This document shows, piece by piece, positions 1-13,800 of a stretch of 64,000 nucleotides of DNA. Each line of letters begins with the position of its first letter. Positions within the stretch are counted from its first letter, which is position 1. This stretch comes from Laguncularia racemosa (lineage: Eukaryota > Streptophyta > Magnoliopsida > Myrtales > Combretaceae), in assembly GCA_037954665.1 (NCBI GenBank), contig JBBMOL010000244.1:186001-250000 (forward strand), given 5' to 3'. Made by a program: the position numbers and the translations under genes. The notes below the pieces were generated by a model that was not told the DNA's origin, did not search any database, and saw only the letters and a program-made list of their open reading frames with translations.

Positions 1-238
1 CACGGCCGTGTACTTCAATTACACGCCCATGTACTTCCCTCCGGCGGTGTAAATCCTTGTCTTTGAACCAAGTTGTAGATGGCTTCTCTAATTTACTTGA
101 ATTGACATCCTTGACTCCATTTAACTTGATTTATCACGATGATAGAATTAGAGTATCATTTCCTTATGATTTCTATAAAATCAATAATAATTTAACACAA
201 TTTATACTATAAAGATTGAGTATAAAATTGCTCTATCA
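1..238 (-). mobile_element. 5' end of an Athila-like LTR, inverted, cut by the window edge
   Basis: Read on the minus strand this is the first ~240 bases of the same LTR family found complete at 51683-53324 and 57016-58657. The LTR start TGATAG lies at 238 and reads leftward; the segment also carries the CACGGCCGTG palindrome seen in the complete LTRs. A few substitutions separate it from those copies, so it is a different, older insertion in the opposite orientation. Whether it is a solo LTR or part of a full element cannot be seen. Confidence 0.9.
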
Positions 239-634
239 ATGGGATTTCTTCCCATTTGTGGAATGATAGGATCAATTCGGTTAGGGAAGGAAACCCATGG
301 TTTTCTCTATAGGATGGAGCTTGTTATGAATGTTTTTATCACTAGTGTGAAAGATGCTTTAAGTGTATTTGAAGCAATTCTTGTCAAGAATGTGGCATCA
401 TGGAATGCAATTATTAGATGCTATGGAAAGCATAGTATGGTAGATTAGGTAGTAGAGCTTTTTGAGAAGTTGAAGGAAGAAGATCTTGAAGCAAATGAAG
501 TGACAATCACTTGTATTCTTTTTGCGTGCAGTCATGCCAGCTTAGTGGAGAAAGGATTAGAAATTTTTAGGTCCATTAAAGAGGATCACAATTGGCATTG
601 GATTGGCTTCGTATCCTATTGTTACAGTGTGTAG
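239..634 (+). pseudogene. Pentatricopeptide repeat (PPR) protein fragment, broken
   Basis: One reading frame from 239 to the TAG at 632-634 translates to PLS-type PPR sequence, interrupted by an in-frame TAG at 446-448 (probably CAG to TAG). Recognisable pieces are GKETHGFLYR, VFEAILVKNVASWNAII, ELFEKLKEEDLEANEVTI and the ACSHASLVEKGLEIF stretch, which match the usual repeat order of plant organelle RNA-binding PPR proteins. The expected LVDMYAKCG-type segment is missing between FITS and DALSVF, so there is also an in-frame deletion of about a dozen residues. No start context, transit peptide or C-terminal domain is present. The fragment directly abuts the reversed LTR end at 238, so that insertion may have cut the gene or a transposon may have carried the piece here. 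A real PPR fragment is likely; function is lost. Confidence 0.8.
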
Positions 635-1019
635 AAGGATGATGATGACTTCAAGAGAAGCTATCAGATACAAAAGCTCCTTGGATGCATCTAATAAAAT
701 CTAGAAGAATGAAGGTGTTAAGTCCCCCTCTAAAGGTGCTAGTGCTAACATTCTTCGGGCCATTACTGTTACTGTGGTTAATAGGAAGTTGAGGCGATGG
801 TGAATGAGGTGGAGGCAGAAGAGGAAGAGAATAAGGAAAAAGGGAGAAGAAAAGTTAGAAGATGGAGAAAGCGGGAATTGGAGACGAAAAAGGGTAAGGA
901 AAAGAGAAGAAGAGTTGGAAGATGAAGTCAAGAGGGTATTGATCCTATGTATGTGTATAGGTGAAACTTGTGCGTACATGTGTGTATAAAGTTATTACGA
1001 TAGACGTGGGTATGTGTGT
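635..1019. other. No gene; purine-rich then TG-rich low-complexity DNA
   Basis: About 800-930 is almost pure A/G on the plus strand and 945-1019 is rich in TGTGTG/TATG. Short open frames here are composition artefacts. The TG-rich part looks like a short version of the block at 48240-50040. Confidence 0.6.
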
Positions 1020-3477
1020 GTGTAAAGGATAGTCGGTGTGTGTAGTGATGGAAGTGTGAGTGGGGATGGAGACCGGTAGAGAGGATGGGAATCGTTGTTG
1101 GTGGAGATGTCAACAAATGAGAGAAGAAAGAAAGTGATACAAAACCTTTAGCGACTGCTAATCCTACGCCTTGTCCTATAAGTAGTTCATTGGAAGTTAT
1201 TAGAGACAAATTAATAAATGAAAGGTTCAAAGTTACTTCATGTAAAGAAGAGGTGAACTCAGGAAATTCCAAAAAGGAGAATAATAAGGAAAAAGAGAGA
1301 AGAAGGAATGGAATGGTGAAGCTGAGGAGGAAAAGGGAATTTCATGAAGAAAGCAAGTGTTTCTATGTATGAAATTGAATAGGAAAAAGAGGTGTCATCG
1401 ATGTAGTAGTAGTGGCTCGAGCAGCTTGATCATGTAATCGAGTTATAAAAGTAAGTTTGGAAGTGCGTACGTGTCATTAGTGGAATGATTGTGTATGCAA
1501 GTGTAGGGAAAGGCATTAGGGAGTTTAAGAAGAGATAAGAGTTAACGGGAGATCAAGAAATCCAACAGAAATTGTGTGGAGTCATTATAGCTAATCCTTC
1601 GATACTATGTTCGGTGAAGAGACCATACGTCGAAATCACTTAATGACAATTAAGATTATGACAACCATAAACAGGTGAGTGGGAAACTTAATGATATGCT
1701 ATAATGTTGTGATTGGTTTAATATGTTGTGTTGGATCTTGGTATATTGTATATGTGTCTTTCTTTGTTTGATTATGATTGCAATTGTTGTTATTTTTATT
1801 ATTTCCTTAGTAAATAATAGGGTAAAGAAGTTGGAAAGGAAGTCATATAAAAAAACTAGTAATTAGGTGAATTACGGATAAGTACTATTGTAACAATATA
1901 AAGACTAGAATGGGCTAAGGGTAGATATCACTATCTTGACGATAACACTTTGCCCTATTTTGCTAATGCTATAACTATAGATTTAATATCAAAATTAAGC
2001 CTTGTTTTCTTAAACTAAAGTAATACATGTAAACTTAACTTTTTCTATATATGTATTTATAATTGGTGTTTACACATAAGCATATGAAACGAACTATGTA
2101 TCATTATGTATGTATATAAGAATCTACTTTTGAATACGTATATATGCTTGGACAAAATTATTTTCCTATTATATTTATAGAATATACTTATGCATATAAT
2201 TATACAAATCATAAGTGTAAATTTTTATTCTGCAAACTTAATAATTATATTTTCTTGCCTCTCTTAAGCATGTGAGGGGAGGTGCCTAGCAATTTTGTCC
2301 TTTAGTAAAAATATGTTTATAAATATAAAAATATATATGTATATTTTTATATACGTCGATACTTGAAGACTTGGAAGGAATATGTATGTGGCTACCTTGT
2401 TTGGCTCTTGAATACATGAATTGAGCACTTGAGAGGTGCAATAACACAGGGGTGTCAAAGAATGAGAATTGTAAATCAATCTCAAGTGATTGATTTGATG
2501 TTTTAGTGAAATGACACAAAGGTGTCAAGGGATGAGAACCATAGATCAAACCCGAGTGGTTAATTTAACGGTCGATGAGATTGAGCTGTATTATGCTATT
2601 ATTGATTTGGCCTCATATTAGGACTCATTTTAAAATTATTTAATTATGACTTTGTGTTTGACTCGACCGCTTCCACTTAGTCGGTTTGATCTTTCTTATC
2701 ATATTTAGGACTTACAATGTTTGATGTTTCTTGTTGTGATAAATGTGAATATAAGGTGTAATTGTTTTACTTGTGGGATGGAATCGGTTCCTATTGGGTA
2801 TTCGTGGACTTGTAGGTCTTAAAATGTTTGATAATTACTTTATCATTTTAAATGGGGATTAATTTGTAATTATATATTGTTTGATCACCCCGAATCAATT
2901 AATTGAAGGATTGGACTTAATTTAGAATTAGATAAGCATTTACACGAGACATTGCATGAAATTGAAGGTCATCATTGCTATAGGGCTCGTCAGAAGTAAT
3001 TAGAGGATTATTGTTCCACCAAGTGCGAATTAAGTGACTAGGGGATTGTAGCGCCTTGACGGTTCCAAGTTTGGTTGGTCCTTGAGGGTGTTGCTTAGTG
3101 CATGAGGCATGGGAGCGCTCAATGTATGAGAACACTCGAGCTGACGATATCAAAGTTAAAAGATATTTAAATTATCAGAGAGATAAGATAATTAAATCGA
3201 GTAATGAGACCTAAGTACTAATGGTAGCTTTAGGGTTCTATTCCATTTATTGATTGGTAGGGGATTCTAACTCTCAGCGATTTTGGTTGACCGTGGGATA
3301 TGAAATCTATAGTTATATTTTTATGGCATGATTATATGTAATATGATTAGTCATAAATGTAATTAATTATTTAGAGTCTTACGACCTCTTACTCGTAAGA
3401 CGGTTATCATGTAACGGGTGCACACGTGCCATGATAGCTTTTAGCAGAAACTTCCAAGCCTCCTTTAAGGCATGACA
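1020..3477 (+). repeat. LTR-like repeat, copy A
   Basis: This segment aligns along its length with 50000-51677 plus 58661-59524 (copy B), for example the shared GTGAGTGGGAAACTTAATGA at about 1675 and 50600, the GACACA/GGTGTC repeats at about 2442 and 2512, and the TTGACGGTTCCAAGTT motif. It ends GCATGACA at 3477, where copy B ends GCGTGACA, a common 3' end of plant Ty3/gypsy LTRs. Copy A lacks about 370 bases present in copy B (58905-59275). The left boundary is uncertain. It contains no coding sequence. I infer a solo LTR or LTR fragment. Confidence 0.65.
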
Positions 3478-5327
3478 TCATAAGTGTTATCACAAGTTGA
3501 TAAAATGTACCAGAATGAAGAGGAAAGTTGTTGAAATAGGTGTATCCAAATTTGCTAAAGAGTCACAATTAGAAAAATTGTACTAAAATAGGAAGAAAAG
3601 TTGGTAATATAGGCAAATATATATTTATATGTACTAGAATCTCTGAAGTGTTACCACAATTTAATAAATTGTACAAAAATATGGAGAAAAAGTTGACAAT
3701 ATAAGTGTACTAGAATCTCCTAGTTAGTATTATAATTTGACAAATTCTACACCTTTCATTTTCACTTTCCACTAGTTAAATTGGTTGTAGGTTTTCAATT
3801 TTCAAATCTGCAATTTAATTTGATGGATGGGATTGATTCCACATAGATCTAACTATATGCTACTTGAAAAAAGCCACCAAAAGGTAACTTACGCTTATAA
3901 TATCTTAGGTAATAATTAATAAAATGAATATTTTTATGGATTTTTTTATATCTATCAATTAAAGTAAAAGGATAAGGATAGAATCAAGATTAATTATCGG
4001 CACCATTGTTGAAACAAATTAGTTTTTTTATTGAATTAAAGATTGATATCATACATGATTTATAAATCTATTAAGGGTATTAATATAATCAGATATGATT
4101 CACTAGTTTAATTAACTTGATTTACCATAATGTAAATATAAACCAAAGGACTTAATATGAAAAAAGAAGAATATGGATTTAAAAGTCTTAATGACAATAT
4201 CAAACTTAAAAGTGAGTTTATAGTGGTTACAAATTTATAATGGTTTTGCAGATATAATTATCAAAAATGTATAGCAACAAAAACATTGTAACATTAGGAA
4301 AAAAACCAATGAACATTTTGAGCTTTAAGGCATGAGACATCGAAGCTCATCAACAAGGTCCAAATCTTATTGTAGCATTAGGCTTCATCTAAATTTCCAC
4401 AAAAAAGATTTAAACAAAGTGGCCTCCCTTGAACAGCCATGTTAGTTTGTATCCCGTGAATGAGTGATGAGAGTTGAAGCATAGAAAAAAGATCTAGATG
4501 ACATGTGACTTTGTCTAGAGGTTTCATTTGTGTCTCCCCAAACAAGATTCAAATGAAGTGACTATAATAGTAATGTGGCAATTGCTGTATAAATAGTTTT
4601 ACCAAATCCTAGCACCACTTATCTTTAATTTTTTCTCTTTCGTTTGTCTTAAAGTCCTACTACCCTTACTAATAATAGATTAGCAAATTTTCTTCATGTT
4701 TATTGCTTATTAGTTATAGTTTAGCTTAATTTTTCTCAATTATAGTGCTTGCCCTTACTTCATTTCACTTTTTAAACTCCTTTGAACTAGATTAAGGAAA
4801 AAATTTTAATACACTTTCAGTTTTTCATTATCATAGTTAATCAGTAACGGTAGTAAAACTTTTATGTGGGGTTTATAATGTAATATGGAATTAAAGTTTT
4901 ATCGGTTTATGGATGTTGCTAAATGGGTATTTCATGAACATAAAGAGATTTTGATACAAAAATATTCTTACTATTGCCTTTCTTAATGTCATCAATTTGA
5001 AAAGTAGTTTGCTCATTTAGGAAGCAAGTTATTGGTGCGGGGTTGATCTTAAAAACATTAAGCTTTACAAGATAAGAACACTAATAGGCCTAGTGTAAGC
5101 TTTCATTCTTCGAAACTTAATGCGGTCTAAACATCATCCATACTTGATGAGAGTTAGGGGTTGCATGTTAGGCTTGGTTGGGTTGGCTAATGCTGAGGTA
5201 GATTAGTTAATATTTTAAGTTATTCCATCTTGAAGTTATATGCAAGAATCCATTACTTTGTAATATTTGAAACAAAGCATGAACCGTAAAATTGACTTTG
5301 ATCCTTCCTGTTAATCACTTTAGTTCA
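3478..5327. other. No gene seen
   Basis: AT-rich DNA with no open frame resembling a protein, no convincing repeat structure and no RNA gene that I recognise. Confidence 0.5.
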
Positions 5328-6318
5328 TGATGTGCCTAAAAAACCAAGGTCTAAGCACAATCAAATGAATCAAAGAAATAGCTTCAATTCACAATTAAAA
5401 CCGGTTCAATAGGATCATGAATTGCGTGAAACCCTAATGGAGATTTAATGAAATCCGAGGTTCAAAATTGCAATTAACAATCCAACAATGATAATCTTCC
5501 CCAAATAACAATAATCACAAGTGGAATCCACGTGAAATACACCAAGGTAACAAGATCCAATTTCGTAAATCTCCCTTTTAACAATTTCCAATTCACGGTT
5601 TAAGAGTGATAATACAATAGTTGATGGAGAATCACAAGTATGATAAATATTCAAGATAAACACACTAATTTGAATTGATACCAATTCAAATCTGACCAAG
5701 AAATGTTCTAATCCAACCCTAGATATTACACACTAGAGAAGAAAAAAGACAACACAACAAGTAGAAATTGATATGACTCACAATTTCAATTTGTTGCACT
5801 CGCCACAATTTCAACTCTTAGAAATTGAAATTGATAAGAGGAAATTGAACTAGGGAAACCCTAAGCTCTCTCACGAAAATGTGATGTTCTAATCTGAAAA
5901 AAATGGCCTCCTCAAACCCTACTTTAAGCAAGTATTTATACTTGCTCCCTTTAGGGTTAGAAAATGCACAAAATTACAATTATGCCACTTTTAGGATGGC
6001 TGGTCCTAAATGAAAATTACAATCAAAATGAAAGTGTCCCAAAAGTAAATTACAACATAAAATGATCCAAATAACAATTACAAAATAAAAGAAAATAGTC
6101 TTCATCATATGAGCTCTTCCATAGGATTCGTCGACCCAACTCATCGCCGGTTCTAGTCGGTCCATGGATAACCCACAAGCTAAGTCTGAGTGAGTTTGTC
6201 CACCGCCTTATGAAATATGATAAGTATGCCTATTGGAATATATAATACATGAACAAGATAAAAGAGGTTAGTAAACAAATAATTCTAGGGTCAATTTACT
6301 CAAAATGGGCCCTTATCA
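5328..6318 (-). mobile_element. Candidate solo LTR, inverted
   Basis: Read on the minus strand the segment starts TGATAAGGGCCC (6318 leftward), has a good TATA box (TATAAATAC, about 5934-5943) roughly 380 bases in, and could end TTAGGCACATCA at 5328. The TGATA start resembles the Athila-like LTRs in this window. I found no matching 5 bp target duplication and no second copy, so the ends and the assignment are tentative. Confidence 0.35.
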
Positions 6319-6481
6319 CTAAGATTCAAAATCCTTCAGTTCTTGCTCTAATGATAAGTCTTGTCGGATTTTGATTCCTATCAGTTCACTTACAATCTTA
6401 GTTGATTTTGATCATCACTTAATAATCACAGTATTTTACCACTTACTAATTTTAATTTGTTATATAAATTAGTACTTGGTT

Positions 6482-9400
6482 TGTAAATCCCAACAATTTT
6501 CAAGATCAAGAGTTAGGCCTAGTGTAAATATTAGGAAATATATTAGAAAACAAATACAAAAACATAGCTACAAACTTAGGATTTATTCTATGACACTAAA
6601 CTTGATTAGTGCATTCAAAACCTAAGAGATCAAAACCCTTGATGAACCCAACCATAGAACATTATATTAAGAGACCTAAATTCTAATTAAGGTTTACACA
6701 AGACCCAAATTCAATTCCCAAAATCATAAACCAATTAGACAACTCTAAAACCACCTTAAGGATTGTTAAAATCAACCTCAAGCTCGGAAAATTTACATTT
6801 CAACTCTACAAAGACGGAAACCATAATAACGATAATTTACCTCATAAATAATATGAAAAATCCAACAATTGAATTAAAGCTAACCAAACTAATTAACTAA
6901 ATTAGGCAAGGTAAAGGATGGAAAACAATTCCCTTTCTAACACCCCTAAGTGGCATGAACATGAGGGGTGAAATAGCCATTTTGCATCCATTATTAGCTT
7001 AGAAAAATAACCCACTTTGACCTCTAAAAATTACCCTAGCCAAGCCCAAATTAACCTACATTTATTTTCCAAGAAACAAAACAAATAATAGCAGTAACTT
7101 CCCTAGCTATTATGTTGGCCATGCTTTGAGGGACAAGAAGAATGACATTTTGTGATCCAATAACTAAAAGGACATCAAAGTACATTGAGGAGTGAGGGAA
7201 TAGGCCCTAGACATGACTTAAATTCTGATGGAAGTAACCAAATTCATAAGTATGGTGATTTGACACAACACACCCCTTTACTTAACATGCAAAACCATTG
7301 TCTAACATAACCTAATAACCCATGTGTAAAAGTCAACACTCAAGCAACCTAAATCACCTTATATCAATCCCATCTACTCATGGAATTTTGGCTCCCTTAA
7401 TCTAGAAGGTTTCCCATAGAAAAACTCTCTAAGCCAACCCCAAAAGTAGAACACACACTCCTCTAAATCCACTACCTTACCACTTACACAAACACCACCA
7501 CTTCAATAAGAAAATCAACACACCAAACAACACCACTCCAAGCCAATTTCTAGAAGTCTTCCATGCCATTTAGGGGCACATTTGAGGAACCAAGAATCCT
7601 AGGAAAATTAGAGAGTAGCCACATGCAAGAAGGAAGCCAAAGGGTGAAGCTAGAAGCACCAACAAGTAGCCACTACGTGTAGAACTCTAACTCATCTTTG
7701 TACCTTCCTATTTCTTGTAATATCTCTTTGTAAATTAGATTAGAATAACCAATATTATTCTGATTTTGTAAGTTTTATGTGTACATTTAAGTTGTATCTA
7801 ACTAATGATGCAAGGTTTGAATGTAAACTTAAGTTAAGATGAAGGACCATGTAATGAACTAGTTGTATATGATTTGGAGAGGAATGATGTAAATGAGATC
7901 AAGGATTTATTACACACTTTTGAACATCACCTTTAAGAAGTCAAGAAATCATTTTTTTCTAATCTATTAAATACATTTCTAGCCTAAGGAAGCCTTAAGT
8001 AGTGATTAATGTGTACTAGTAGTAGGAAAAGGTTATAAAAATGGAGAGCTTGTTCCCAAACATTAAACCAGTTCCCAAACTGATCTTTATTCATGTTTTT
8101 TAAAATTTCAAGAACATGAACATGATGAAATATCATTAGAAAAAGTTTGGAAATGAAATCTTAGGACTAAATACCAAAGATGAAGCATATAGGTTGGAAA
8201 TAGGTGAAACTAAAACCACAAACAACCAACTTGGAATATTTGGGCAAAAAACTCAGATTTACAGCAGCTTTAGGACCCTCACACTTCCAAGTAAAAGCCC
8301 TAAACAAGTCTCTAAGTGATTAGAATTAACCTCCTTTGAATATTAGATCAAACTAGGCAAAAAAAGCTTCAAAAATGGCTCAAATAATGCACACCAAAAA
8401 ATTGTTCCGACTCCAACTTAGTTTTCTATAGCTCAAATTCTCAAAGTGACTTCCAAAATAGAAAGAACACTTGAAAACCTTTAAAACGACTATAAATACA
8501 CAAAAAACAGACCTTAAATGAAAAAGTTATGATTAAAACACTAAAACAACCCAAACCGATAAAACCAACGAATTTAATGAAATCAATTGGAGTTGATATC
8601 CAACTTAAACTTATAGAATTTTTTTTTTTTTTGGCTAGTTGATATACATTTTTAAAGACGAGTTACCTCTAGACTACTGCAATCAAGGAAAACATGTCTA
8701 GGTGAGTGATTCGATTACTATTGTTCCTGTTTGTGTTTGTAATTTGATGCATACATATGTAATTGTGATATATGAAACTGGATGTTTGTTTGGGAGAATT
8801 AAGAAATCTATTTTGTTTGTTTGATGTGATTTGATTGCTAAACCACCTTAATTATATTGGGCTAATGGATTTTTGGTTTCCCTTGCATTTAGATTAAGGA
8901 AAATGTAAGTATCTGTGATAAGTTGACTAGTCACCAAAATAACTAAACCTAATGCTATCCAACCTTAATAAAATGAATCATGCATCACATATATTTTCAT
9001 GTAAAAAGGTCGTTGGCATCACGTGTTGGTATACTTCATGTGTAAGCCTTGTCTCGACCTTTAGAAACTACTTGAAATGAAGAAATGTCACCCTCTGATT
9101 GAGACATAGTCTGGAGATTCATCATTTATGGGTGATTGAGCTTACCTTCATATCTATACCCCACATGGGAATATTTATGTACATATATATTTTTGAGCTT
9201 ACTTGAATATAGTACAAATATATAGACTTTGTGAATGGTCTTAAAAGGGAAGCCCAAGGTCATTAGAGCCTGAAGTTGACATGTAATTCATGATTTCCCA
9301 ACCCAAGCAACTGAGAGCAATAAATCCATACTATATGTGGTATTCGATAGATCGTATATATTGTTGTATTCATTTAAGTGATCATGTATTGCATATGTTT

Positions 9401-9875
9401 GTTTAAATAGCTTGTTGGTTTAGTATAAAGGTTTTTCTTACTATGTTGTCATAGCTTACACCCCCATGGCATTTCTTTATTGTAGGAGTCGATTTAGCTA
9501 GAGCTTGGTAGACATATGCCAAAGGTTATTGCGGGACACTAGGGGATGTGTGAAGGATTAGGGAGGAATGGGGAGATCACTTTTATATTTATTTGAATAT
9601 GAATTTATGTTTTAGTTATATTAATGTTTTGGCAGAGACTTAGACTACTTAAATTATTATCCACTAGACAATATTATCAACTCTTGGATATTTAATATTG
9701 CCATGATGTTTTTTATGATTAATTATTTACCTCTATATTTGCTTGAAAATATTAAACCCTATTTAGGAGTTTGGATGTGAGTACAACTTGTATGCTATAA
9801 GGTAAATCCTTGAATAATAGAGGGATTATTCCCGGATTTACATAATAGCATACAACTAAAATATAGTTGGATGAA
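6482..9875 (+). repeat. 5' LTR of the Tekay/Del-like element
   Basis: Starts TGTAAATCCC and matches 17268-20600 throughout with many substitutions and small indels, for example the shared ACCTAATGCTATCCAACCTT stretch and the GTAAATCCTTGAATAATA near the end. The right end is blurred: the last ~40 bases, including GCGTGACA, are not recognisable in this copy, so 9875 is approximate. A run of T (8619-8632) replaces sequence present in the other LTR. Confidence 0.8.
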
Positions 9876-10936
9876 ACAACTAAAATTCGAACTTAGAAAT
9901 CTTAAGAAAAGCTAACTCAAAGAAAGGGATAGTGCCAAAGGAGGTGCAGGAGGATGTAGTTCCAACAGAGGTTTAGGGCAAAGGGCATGACTAAGTAATA
10001 GTAGAGCCATAGGATGGAGCATTTAGTATTCCCTCTAGATGGTTTGAGAAGAGCATAGCAGTCACTGCAACTCCATTAGATTGGGACCTAGTGGAGGATA
10101 ATGGAGAGGGTGCAGGAGTTGATGTGATAACATCACCCCCTATAGTTTTGGGATACCCTTGTGATAACCATGGTGGATGAGAAGATGACATGCATAGATC
10201 CTACCCCAATTGGTTCGAACTTAGCACCATATAGGCCTATTAAGTTGACAGGGGGTGAAGACATGACTGACTTGGATGAGCTTGTAGTTGACCTCGACCC
10301 AATGGACTTCCTAATCTTTAGTGAGCCTAATATGGTGGATTTAAAGGATTGGCTCAAGTTTAAGGGAGGGTCAAGTAGGATACCCTCTAGTGTGGGATCG
10401 ACTGGTGCTTACTTATTGGAATGCGAGATGGAGAGAAGAGATGCTTATCTAAAAGCCCATTTAGCTACTAGGCTTATTGGTACATGAACTAGTACTGAGA
10501 AGAGTAACTTCATATTTTGACAAATGACTTCAAGATTACGACTAATTTGTACATGTATATATATGCCAATGTATTTCACAAATCGCAATAGCTATTTTAT
10601 ATCATGATCATAGATACTCTATATTTTGTTAAAGGGATCATAGATGATCATTTTGTATTTAGTAGTCTGGCATTGTATGGATATATGTACACATTGATGT
10701 ATTTAGGTTCTATGGGTGGAGACTCACTCACTAGAAGTGACCACCTTTAGTCTTAATCTCATGCTTCTGAATTAATGAAAAATCATATGTATTCCTTTAT
10801 TAATGAAAATCATATGTATTTTTATCTCATTTTATACTACCATTGTACTAGTGGAATGAAATTGGAAATGCAAGGAAAAAGCATCTTATATATAAAATGA
10901 ATGAGTATGAAAAGGATATGAATTGGCACCATCAAG
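9876..10936 (+). other. Leader region of the Tekay/Del-like element
   Basis: Lies between the 5' LTR and the inserted DNA transposon. It has one open frame of 108 codons (10161-10487) that is acidic in its middle (DLDELVVDLDPMDF) and matches no family I recognise. It could be a decayed gag 5' part or chance. No other coding sequence is visible. Confidence 0.4.
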
Positions 10937-12290
10937 GTTGTCAAAATCGCTATTTTACATAGAATCGTTAAGGGATCTATGGAACTGGAATGTAGAAACA
11001 TAAGTTTTTACAATCTATGTAAAATAACTTCCAAATATTGTAAGTTTACTTACAATAGTCATTAAAAAATATAATGGATAATAGAAATAAGGAAATTCAG
11101 CATTTATTTGGTCATAAATTACAAATTTTCAATAAAATTCATAATATAGATAATCAAGCATAAGTTGTATAATATAGATATTTTATTTCTAAAATGATAA
11201 ATCATGTATAAAGCAAGTTTCACCTAGTTATATATACAAAAGCTAAAAGATAATAGATAAAATTTAAAAATCAATTGTGACTTTAAGAAATTACTAATAA
11301 ATAAAAGTTGATAATGAAGATATACCATTAGAAAGGAGTAATATAAAAAAAATGACAAATAACTACTAACCAAAAGTAAATAATAAAAAAGGTACTATAA
11401 CAAGAAAAGGCTTCAAAATTATATATTACTAGGTAAATTTTTACACTATTCATGATTATTAATTCAAAATATATTTACTTAACAATATATATTTAAAAGT
11501 ATTATAATAACTATGAGATATTGAAAAGATAGAAATATAAATACATTTATACCTTTTCTATAAAATTAAAAATCTAAAAAATTCTTATAAAGTTAAAGTT
11601 ATTTATCCTTTATTTTATTTATTATTACAAATATATTAATTAAAATAAGGAAAGTTATAGCAATCAAACATGAGTGCTTAACACGAACATGATCACAAAC
11701 AGGAACAGGAAGACTAACGACCGATGAACACAAACACGAATACTTCAATGTAATGCAACACACTAACGAGCGATGGGTGATGATTGATGAACATACAATA
11801 ATAATAGCAGCAACTCCTGAAGGTTAACATTTACCCCACACAAGATCGACACTCAAGATTCAAGATTAGAAAAAAAAAAATACTATTTGAAGTTTCAAGT
11901 TTCTACTAAACAAAAGGAACCGATGAGAAAAAGTAAGAACAAAAAGTTAGAAATAGTATACATACATACCGTGACATCTAACGTAGTTGAAGAATGAAAG
12001 CTATATCCTACAAATTTACTTGAATTTTAGGCTAGGCTAAGCTTCTTTAGGCTGCACATCTTCAACTAGGTTGGGCTACTTCCTCTTCACTCTTGTTAAT
12101 GGAAAATAAGACCTTGTAGTAGAAAAGTAAAAACACTAGTGGCTTCACGATTTTACCAATTTCATGTGTGGAATCGCGATTCCACTATAATTTTACCTTA
12201 AAAACATTTTTACATGCAAGTTGACTAGGAATGTGCTCACTAACTCGTAAAATCGTAGAAACGTATGAGTTAACTTGCAATTTTGACAAC
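10937..12290. mobile_element. Non-autonomous DNA transposon with short inverted ends
   Basis: The left end reads GTTGTCAAAATCGC and the right end, inverted, GTTGTCAAAATTGC (13 of 14 match). The bases directly outside are ATCAAG (10931-10936) and ATTAAG (12291-12296), a probable imperfect target duplication. The 1354 bp interior is AT-rich with no coding sequence. It interrupts the leader of the Tekay/Del-like element, so it inserted later. The terminal sequence recalls hAT-type plant elements, but the duplication length does not settle the superfamily. Confidence 0.6.
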
Positions 12291-12479
12291 ATTAAGCACC
12301 ATAAACATTATATTAAAGACAAACATAAGAAAATGTTGTAGACATTGAAGTTTATGTAGATGACCTCGACTAGCAAATAATGCTAAAGATAATGAATAGA
12401 GGCATATTAACCTTATGATTGAATAGACGAGGTCTTGGTAGCTATTAAAAGACAAAATGAGTGGTTCAGGTTGCATTTA

Positions 12480-13800
12480 GAGAGATAACCACCATCACCA
12501 GCTCTGGCCCCACTGTCACAAGTGGTAGTGGAAGAAGTACCACCACCACCATCACCACTAGTGGCATTAACTAAAATGGCTTGGGTTAGACTACTAAAGC
12601 CATGCTATTAAAGGGGTATGCCACTTGATTTCATTAGATGTAATAGATATTTTGAGGGCAACACAAGATGCCTTAAGGAAGTTGAAGATTGGATATCTCA
12701 AATTGAGGGGTCATTTAAGGCCTTCAAGGTGCCATTAAATCAAAGAGTAAATTATGGCACATATCTTTTGAGATTGAGGGTGAGGACATGGTAGGATTTG
12801 AAGAGTAGGACCATGCTGCCCTTGATTAATTGGGAGGAATTCAGACAAGATTTCTTATAGCATTATTTCCTAGAAAGCCTACACACCAAATACAGTGAGT
12901 AGTTGTTTGCTTCAAGTAAGATGGAGTAGCATAGACCAATATGAGGCTAAGTTTAGCCAATTATTACAGTTTTCACCTCCAAAATATTAGATGAGTAATA
13001 GGCTAAAAATGTAAGTGTTTGCTAAGGGACTAGATCCCAAGATGAGAAGGAAGTTCGCTGAGTTCGAGGACCATATTTTCAATGAGATGGTAGAAAAGGC
13101 AAGGGTATTAGAGAATGCCAAAAGATAGGAAGTGGAGACCTTCAAGAGCAAAGTAAATATTTTTGGAAAAAGACCACATGATGGGGCTGGATATAGTGGT
13201 AAAAACAAGAAATTTGCATGCTTCCATATTTCCTTCCAAGTAAGGGTGAGCCGAGGAAATACCCCATCTGTCACATGTTGCAAATTTAAGGGTAGGGATT
13301 ACTTTAGAGAATTCCAACTATTGAGGAATAAGTTTTATTACTATAGGGAAGGGGCATACCTTATTGCAAATTGCCCTAACAAGAATATAGCTACTTGTTT
13401 TTACTACAAGCAAGTAAGGCATTTGTTAGTGAATTACCCCAAGAGACAGCAGGCCACTGCACTAGCAACTAAGCTTTTACAGCTTATAGAGAGACTTGCA
13501 CCTAACAAGAATGGGAACAACCAGGGCAACAATAGTAATTGTGCCAACCCTACCACCAATATCGCTCGGGTGTACAATTTTAAAGGAGCTTAGGATGGTG
13601 GGATTCATGAAGAGGAGGAATTTGTAGCCTTGGATGCTGATGACATGGCTAATATGGAGCTAGTTGTCAGTAAGTACTTAAACCCAAATTTCCATTATTA
13701 TTTCATTGAAAAGCTAGACATTAAGAATATAAGAACAAATTATAAAACCCATTCGAAAAGAAAATCTGACCCCTAGTGAAAATATACATAGGAAGCGTAC
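12480..13800 (+). pseudogene. gag of the Tekay/Del-like element, broken
   Basis: In shifting frames with several stops, the region encodes a typical Ty3/gypsy capsid: a Ser/Thr/Gly-rich start (about 12485-12580), then WISQIEGSFKAFKVP, NWEEFRQDFL and FAKGLDPKMRRKFAEFED-like segments up to about 13090. The longest open stretch, 13132-13593, holds degenerate zinc-knuckle-like Cys motifs (YYREGAYLIANCPNK and CFYYKQVRHLLVNYP). Capsid proteins of this family assemble the virus-like particle around the element RNA. The frame is too damaged to make one. Confidence 0.75.
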
